DNA of 45,611 nucleotides, taken from positions 1 through 45,611 of the forward strand of contig NZ_DATESC010000009.1 of assembly GCF_035271045.1 (NCBI RefSeq), in the 5' to 3' direction. A program made the translations under genes and the position numbers. The DNA is from Marinospirillum sp035271045. GTDB lineage: Bacteria > Pseudomonadota > Gammaproteobacteria > Pseudomonadales > Halomonadaceae. The notes beneath the pieces were generated by a model, which worked only from the letters and a program-made list of their open reading frames with translations, was not told where the DNA came from and ran no database searches. Below are positions 41,668 to 45,611 of the stretch, one piece after another. Position 1 is the first letter of the stretch; each line of letters begins with the position of its first letter.

Positions 41668-42978
41668 ATGAGCGAATTAAGAAAAAAAGATTCAGCATTA
41701 AGCGCAGGTAAGTTGGGCGGAACACTGGCTGCAATAGGCTGTGCACTCCTTCAGGGTATGCCAAATCAGGTGCAGGCTGGGGAACTGGAAAAATGGGATT
41801 TTGATGCGGCAGTGTTGCTTTATGCTGAAAGCGACAGTCGGGTACAAGCTGTTGAGCCGGTTATAAGTGCAACTCGTAACTTTGATAGCGAAACAAAGCT
41901 TAATTTAAAGCTGGCGCTAGACACGCTCACTGGTGCTTCACCCAATGGTGCTTTTACTAGCGACCAACCACAAACTTTTACTCGCCCTTCCGGTGAAGGT
42001 CAGTACAGTGCTGCTGCGGGTGAATTGCCGCTGGATGATAGTTTTCGTGATACCCGTATTGCTACCTCTGCCCAGTGGTCTGCACCCCTAGGTCGTGATT
42101 GGGCTTATTCTGTGGGTGGTCATTTTTCTACCGAGCATGATTACCTTTCTATGGGTGGTAATGCTAGCGTGTCGCGTTACCTTAACCAAAAAAACACCAC
42201 TTTAACGCTGGCGGGTGGTTTGTCTTTAGATACCATTAGCCCAGAAGGTGGTATTCCGGCTGGTATAAGTCCAATGGCTGTGTGGGGCAGCAGCAATTTT
42301 GATAATGACTTTGCTGCTAGCCGTGTTGGTGGCGATGACGATAAAACTGTGACTGACTTGCTCTTGGGTGTAACTAAGGTTATTAACCGCAGCACCATTA
42401 TGCAGTTTAACTACAGCCTTAATTTAAGTGATGGTTACCTGACTGACCCTTACAAACTAGTGAGTGTTTTTGATCAGGCTGGTGGTGGTTTACAGGGTTA
42501 TCGTTATGAAGCACGACCTGATAGCCGTACTAAACAAGCGCTTTTTTGGCAGACTCGCCATCAGCTGGCTGGCGGTGATGTAGTTGATTTAAGTTATCGT
42601 TATCAGTTTGATGATTGGGGCATGAACTCCCACACCCTAGAAATGAAATACCGTTGGGGTTTAGGACAGCATTACCTTGAACCTCAGGTGCGTTGGTACA
42701 CTCAATCAGCAGTGGACTTTTATCAGCCCTATGCTACCTCTCAACAGCTAAGTGTAGGCAGTAAAGAACTAACAGCTGATTACCGTTTGGGCAATTTTGA
42801 TGCTTGGACTTTGGGCCTGCGTTACGGTTATCAACTAACGGCTAAACAAGAAATTTACACGCGCTTGTCTTTATACCAACAAACCTCTAGCAACTTTAGC
42901 TCAGCAGTAACACCGGCTTCGGGCAGTGATTTACCTAAAACTACGGCAGTGATGATGATTCTTGGCTATAAGTTCTAA
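41668..42978 (+). CDS. DUF3570 outer-membrane beta-barrel protein with an ApbE-type motif
   Basis: The 436-residue protein has a signal peptide (cleavage probably after VQA, about residue 37). Many alternating amphipathic strands follow, and the C-terminus is aromatic (MMILGYKF), as in outer-membrane beta-barrels. It is a DUF3570 protein. Near the N-terminus, D85-T-L-T-G-A-S91 (41920-41940) fits the consensus Dxx(S/T)GA(T/S) at which ApbE attaches FMN in NqrC, RnfG and related proteins; the apbE gene starts at this gene's stop codon (TAATG overlap). Covalent flavinylation of this barrel is therefore possible but unproven. No cysteines occur in the mature part. Confidence 0.87.
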   Translation: MSELRKKDSALSAGKLGGTLAAIGCALLQGMPNQVQAGELEKWDFDAAVLLYAESDSRVQAVEPVISATRNFDSETKLNLKLALDTLTGASPNGAFTSDQPQTFTRPSGEGQYSAAAGELPLDDSFRDTRIATSAQWSAPLGRDWAYSVGGHFSTEHDYLSMGGNASVSRYLNQKNTTLTLAGGLSLDTISPEGGIPAGISPMAVWGSSNFDNDFAASRVGGDDDKTVTDLLLGVTKVINRSTIMQFNYSLNLSDGYLTDPYKLVSVFDQAGGGLQGYRYEARPDSRTKQALFWQTRHQLAGGDVVDLSYRYQFDDWGMNSHTLEMKYRWGLGQHYLEPQVRWYTQSAVDFYQPYATSQQLSVGSKELTADYRLGNFDAWTLGLRYGYQLTAKQEIYTRLSLYQQTSSNFSSAVTPASGSDLPKTTAVMMILGYKF

Positions 42979-43952
42979 TGCAAGCAATCAGGCAAGTAAC
43001 CTGCAACTGGCAGGGCAGTTTTTTTGTGACGAGCTTTAAAGCCATGTCAAGCCCCTGTGAAATTTTGCTGGCCTTGCCTGAATCTCAAAAAACTTTAGCT
43101 GTCCATTTAGCAGAACAAATGGCGGCTGAAGTCTGGCGCATTGAAGATGCCTACAGTCGTTATTCTGGCAATAATTTATTTAGTGATCTTCATGCATCTT
43201 CTGGCAAAAAACAGCAGGTTAATGCTGAAACCGCTCGGCTGCTCAATTTTGCTGAACAAGCCTGGCATTTATCTGATGGCCTATTTGATTTAACCTCCGG
43301 CCTGTTACGCAAAGTTTGGGTTTTTGATGGCAGTGATCGGTTGCCGGATCAATCAGCGATTGATGCACTCTTGCCTTTTATTGGTTGGCAAAAACTTAGC
43401 TGGCAGTCAGCTCCTCCCGATGCCCGTGGAGAAATTAAAGGTGGCTGGCTGACTTTACCCGAAGGAATGGAGTTGGATTTTGGCGGTATAGGAAAAGAAT
43501 ATGCTGCTGATCGGGCACTAGGTATGGGCTTACATCTGTTAGAAAAAGTAAAACAAAGCTTTGCTACAGAAGGCAATAAATGGCCTGGCTTGTTAGTTAA
43601 TTTAGGCGGTGATTTAGCGTGTAGTGGGCCGCTGACAAAAGATAAACCTTGGCGAGTGGGTGTAGAGTCTTTAGCGGTAGAAAATACTGCCAGTTTATTA
43701 TTACAGGTTTCGCGTGGGGGGCTGGCTACTTCTGGCGATAGCCGTCGTTTTTTACTAAAAAACGGTAAACGCTACAGTCACCTTTTAAACCCTTTAACAG
43801 GTTGGCCAGTAGAACAAGCTTTAAGATCCGTTAGTGTTGCTGCACCGAGTTGTGTGCAAGCAGGGCTAGTGGCTAGTCTAGCCCTACTGCAAGCTGCTAA
43901 TGCCCGTAGCTTTTTAACGGCTACGGGGTTAAAACACTGGGTTTTAGATTGA
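42978..43952 (+). CDS. apbE: FAD:protein FMN transferase ApbE
   Basis: The 324-residue ApbE-fold protein has IEDAYSRYSGNNLFSDL, LSDGLFDLTSG, the Mg/FAD-site segment ELDFGGIGKEYAAD, LVNLGGDLACSG, ATSGDSRRF and YSHLLNPLTGWPV. The enzyme transfers FMN from FAD to a Thr/Ser of target proteins. No signal peptide or lipobox is visible at the N-terminus, which is unusual because most ApbE proteins act in the periplasm. Modification might happen before export, or export might use another route. The start overlaps the DUF3570 stop by one base. The 3' end is 17 bases from the convergent ferric-reductase gene. A 48-bp piece of this gene (43087-43134) is repeated near the right end of the window. Confidence 0.94.
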   Translation: MQAIRQVTCNWQGSFFVTSFKAMSSPCEILLALPESQKTLAVHLAEQMAAEVWRIEDAYSRYSGNNLFSDLHASSGKKQQVNAETARLLNFAEQAWHLSDGLFDLTSGLLRKVWVFDGSDRLPDQSAIDALLPFIGWQKLSWQSAPPDARGEIKGGWLTLPEGMELDFGGIGKEYAADRALGMGLHLLEKVKQSFATEGNKWPGLLVNLGGDLACSGPLTKDKPWRVGVESLAVENTASLLLQVSRGGLATSGDSRRFLLKNGKRYSHLLNPLTGWPVEQALRSVSVAAPSCVQAGLVASLALLQAANARSFLTATGLKHWVLD

Positions 43953-43969
43953 TTTTTTAACGTTCCACT

Positions 43970-45256
43970 TTATCTAAATTCAAATAGCTCTTGATGAAAG
44001 CGCAGGGAAACTGGCTGCTTTTTTAAACCACTTAGTAAAGCCTTAGCTAAGCCATTTGGTCCACAGAACCAGATATCGACTTGCTTAGAAGTAATCGCTA
44101 GCTGGTCAGCAGTTAAACGCTGTCCTTGTTGGCTATCATAAATATGCAAGCTAATGTCTGGAGTGCTTTCAACCAGCTGTTTTAAGCGTGCAACCAGAGG
44201 GTCAGTCGCAGCAGCTGAAGTGCAATAATGCAGGCTAGTTGAGGTGTTATTTAATTGAGGATAATTGGCACGGTTTTCTAATGCAGCTAAAAAAGGTGTA
44301 ACACCTATACCGCCGGCAATCCAAATTTGCTGAGCATTTTTTCTACCCTTGGCAGGATTAAATCGACCATAAGGCCCTTCAATTAAAACTGGCTGACCAC
44401 TATGTAAGTGCTGCGGTATTTTGCGCGTGTAATCACCTAAGGCTTTAATTTGAAAACTAAGCTGACCATTTGTTTTATCAGCACTGGATAGGGTAAAAGG
44501 ATGAGCGCCTTCAAGCTTATTAAAGGTTACCAGAGCAAATTGCCCAGCTTTATGTCCCGGCCACTGTTTACCAAGATCACACACCACTTGGGTAACTTGG
44601 TTAGAAAGTGATTCAACGCTTTTTATTACGCCTTGATAACGACGATTTTTACCTATACCACCAATTAATGATTGGATAGATCCGAGTAAGCCACCCAGCA
44701 TTAATAGAGCCATTAGCCAGCCAGTTGATTGTTGCCACCAGCTAGGGGGTGTTAATAAAAGCGCATGAGCAGCAAGGAGCAGATAAACTAAAGGCATTAC
44801 CTTATGCAGATAACGCCAGTAGTAATAGGGGATTAAACGAATTAGTGTAACGATAACCAGCAACACCAGAATATACAGAACAGGTTCACCTAAATCTTCA
44901 ACAGTATCCTGAAAAGTATCCAGCCAGCCAGTAAAGTGGCCTTTTCTTTGACTGCGATCTCTGCCTAAGATAGCCTTCAGCCCATCATCCCACATTTCTA
45001 TCAACCAATGACTTAGGGCAAAAAAAACCGCCAATATTCCAGTCCATTTATGCAGCTGGTAAATGCTATCTAAACCACCCAAAGGTGTTTCTAGCCAAGC
45101 TGGACGAGTAGCTAGTAACAAAGTGAGCGACATAAAATTTATGGCTAGGTAGCCACTTAGGGTTAGAAAATGATCGTAACTTGTTCCTACTTGCCAAAAA
45201 ACAAGTTGAATAATTAGCAGTAAAGCTAGGTTTAAGTTGGTGCGCTTAGTAGGCAT
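43970..45256 (-). CDS. Ferric reductase-like transmembrane flavin/heme oxidoreductase
   Basis: The 428-residue protein has an N-terminal membrane domain of about six helices with paired histidines in YQLHKWTG/ALSHW and YLHKVMP/LAAHALL, the layout of bis-histidine heme b sites. A cytosolic FAD domain (HPFTLSSA) and a NAD(P)H-binding domain (WIAGGIGVTPFLAAL and WFCGPNGLAKALL) follow. It would move electrons from NAD(P)H through FAD and heme to the periplasm. The frame extends 16 codons further to a TTG, but ATG 45256 is preferred. It converges on apbE and may supply electrons to a flavinylated protein or to iron or copper outside the cytoplasm. Confidence 0.9.
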   Translation of the reverse strand: MPTKRTNLNLALLLIIQLVFWQVGTSYDHFLTLSGYLAINFMSLTLLLATRPAWLETPLGGLDSIYQLHKWTGILAVFFALSHWLIEMWDDGLKAILGRDRSQRKGHFTGWLDTFQDTVEDLGEPVLYILVLLVIVTLIRLIPYYYWRYLHKVMPLVYLLLAAHALLLTPPSWWQQSTGWLMALLMLGGLLGSIQSLIGGIGKNRRYQGVIKSVESLSNQVTQVVCDLGKQWPGHKAGQFALVTFNKLEGAHPFTLSSADKTNGQLSFQIKALGDYTRKIPQHLHSGQPVLIEGPYGRFNPAKGRKNAQQIWIAGGIGVTPFLAALENRANYPQLNNTSTSLHYCTSAAATDPLVARLKQLVESTPDISLHIYDSQQGQRLTADQLAITSKQVDIWFCGPNGLAKALLSGLKKQPVSLRFHQELFEFR

Positions 45257-45311
45257 AGGCCGATACCTTTTAATGATAGGTAGGATTGAATGCCTAGTTT
45301 GCAATGCAAAG

Positions 45312-45328
45312 CTTACGCCAACCTTAAT
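45312..45328 (-). promoter_or_regulatory. Possible weak TTAAG-type box upstream of the ferric-reductase gene
   Basis: On the minus strand ATTAAG-GTTGG-CGTAAG has the same 11-bp spacing as the array at 40769-40807, with the second hexamer one base off CTTAAG. It lies 56 bases upstream of the chosen start. A single imperfect box is weak evidence. Confidence 0.3.
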
Positions 45329-45345
45329 TCAAAAAAAAAGAAGGA

Positions 45346-45414
45346 TTAAAACGCCCAATTGGTAATTTCTAACCAAGCGCCTAAGCCCAACCAGCCTGAA
45401 ATAGAAGCCAACAT
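45346..45414 (-). pseudogene. 3' remnant of a membrane-protein gene
   Basis: On the minus strand an open frame ends at TAA (complement of 45346-45348) and encodes a hydrophobic, tryptophan-rich tail, ISGWLGLGAWLEITNWAF. Just upstream of codon ATG (complement of 45412-45414) the sequence runs into the apbE-like repeat and then a stop, so the 5' part is missing. It lies 90 bases upstream of the ferric-reductase start in the same direction and may once have been part of that operon. The family is not recognised. Confidence 0.4.
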
Positions 45415-45415
45415 A

Positions 45416-45463
45416 AAAAAACTTTAGCTGCCCATTTAGCAGAACAAATGGCAGCTAAAGTCT
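45416..45463 (+). repeat. 48-bp partial copy of an internal apbE segment
   Basis: Bases 45416-45463 match apbE 43087-43134 at 45 of 48 positions in the same orientation. The copy can be read as KTLAAHLAEQMAAKV against KTLAVHLAEQMAAEV in ApbE, then diverges to a stop at 45470-45472. It lies between the membrane-gene remnant and the tnpB start. Confidence 0.9.
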
Positions 45464-45498
45464 TTGCAGCATAGATTAACACTGGTAGTTTATACAGC

Positions 45499-45611
45499 AT
45501 GATAAAACACACCAAGACATTAAAAGTCCGAGTACGCGATAAACATAAAGCTTTGCTTAACAGCATGGCTAGGCATGTTAATTTCGTCTGGAACTACGTT
45601 AATGAATTAAG
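45499..45611 (+). CDS. tnpB: TnpB (IS200/IS605 OrfB), N-terminal part
   Basis: From ATG 45499 the frame runs off the right edge after 37 codons. It encodes KTLKVRVRDKHKALLNSMAR followed by VNFVWNYVNEL, the well-known N-terminus of IS605 OrfB/TnpB proteins. The remainder lies outside the window, so its integrity is unknown. No tnpA is seen upstream, suggesting an IS1341-like tnpB-only element. The left end of the element must lie between about 45464 and 45498; no convincing left-end hairpin was found. Confidence 0.85.
   Translation, partial: MIKHTKTLKVRVRDKHKALLNSMARHVNFVWNYVNEL

Noticed and set aside
1..45611. CRISPR arrays, tRNA or rRNA genes, prophage genes
   Set aside because: No regularly spaced repeats with unique spacers, no tRNA-like or rRNA sequence and no phage structural genes were recognised.

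Overview
The window comes from a gammaproteobacterium, most likely of the Pseudomonadales/Oceanospirillales side. Evidence is the Trm112-like gene, kdsB, a low-molecular-weight phosphatase and murB in the order known from Pseudomonas, an mlaA gene beside a phosphatase/STAS pair, acnB, hrpA and the sbp-cysTWA transporter. Base composition looks moderately AT-rich by eye. The gene set is that of a motile, Gram-negative, fatty-acid-using heterotroph. No rRNA, tRNA, prophage or CRISPR array was seen. No gene-free stretch exceeds 300 bases.

Layout. 1-338: the 3' end of an IS200/IS605-type tnpB with its right-end hairpin and probable guide-RNA region. 335-3348 (minus): a tight four-gene operon of alpha/beta hydrolase, MlaA lipoprotein, SpoIIE-type phosphatase and STAS protein. 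3412-7320: hrpA. 7392-11479: two acyl-CoA synthetases and a divergent MaoC/PhaJ hydratase. 11645-14146: arsenic operon arsR-arsC-arsH-acr3. 14243-18936: TetR regulator with an RND efflux adaptor and pump. 18984-20765: chemotaxis receptor. 20877-24767: sulfate ABC transporter. 24973-25788: unknown membrane-anchored protein. 25881-29354: ygfZ, copZ, copA. 29513-32113: acnB. 32382-34918: Trm112-like, kdsB, phosphatase, murB. 34963-36760: LysE exporter and Old Yellow Enzyme.

The most distinctive region is 36848-45611. A two-component system (kinase 36848-38224, regulator 38221-38889) is encoded just downstream of dsbD. Divergent from dsbD runs an operon of a TlpA-like thioredoxin, a DUF4266 lipoprotein ending in Gly/Cys, a DUF3570 outer-membrane protein and ApbE (FAD:protein FMN transferase). 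A convergent gene encodes a transmembrane ferric-reductase/flavin oxidoreductase. The dsbD/tlpA intergenic region carries four TTAAG-type hexamers spaced exactly 11 bp apart, the form of a PmrA/QseB-family box. The DUF3570 protein contains D-x-x-T-G-A-S, which matches the ApbE flavinylation consensus. I infer a coregulated envelope redox module in which DsbD and the TlpA-like protein carry thiol electrons, and ApbE may attach FMN to the outer-membrane protein.

The right edge is an insertion-sequence junction. It holds a truncated minus-strand reading frame, a 48-bp copy of an internal apbE segment (45/48 identical) and the first 37 codons of another tnpB.
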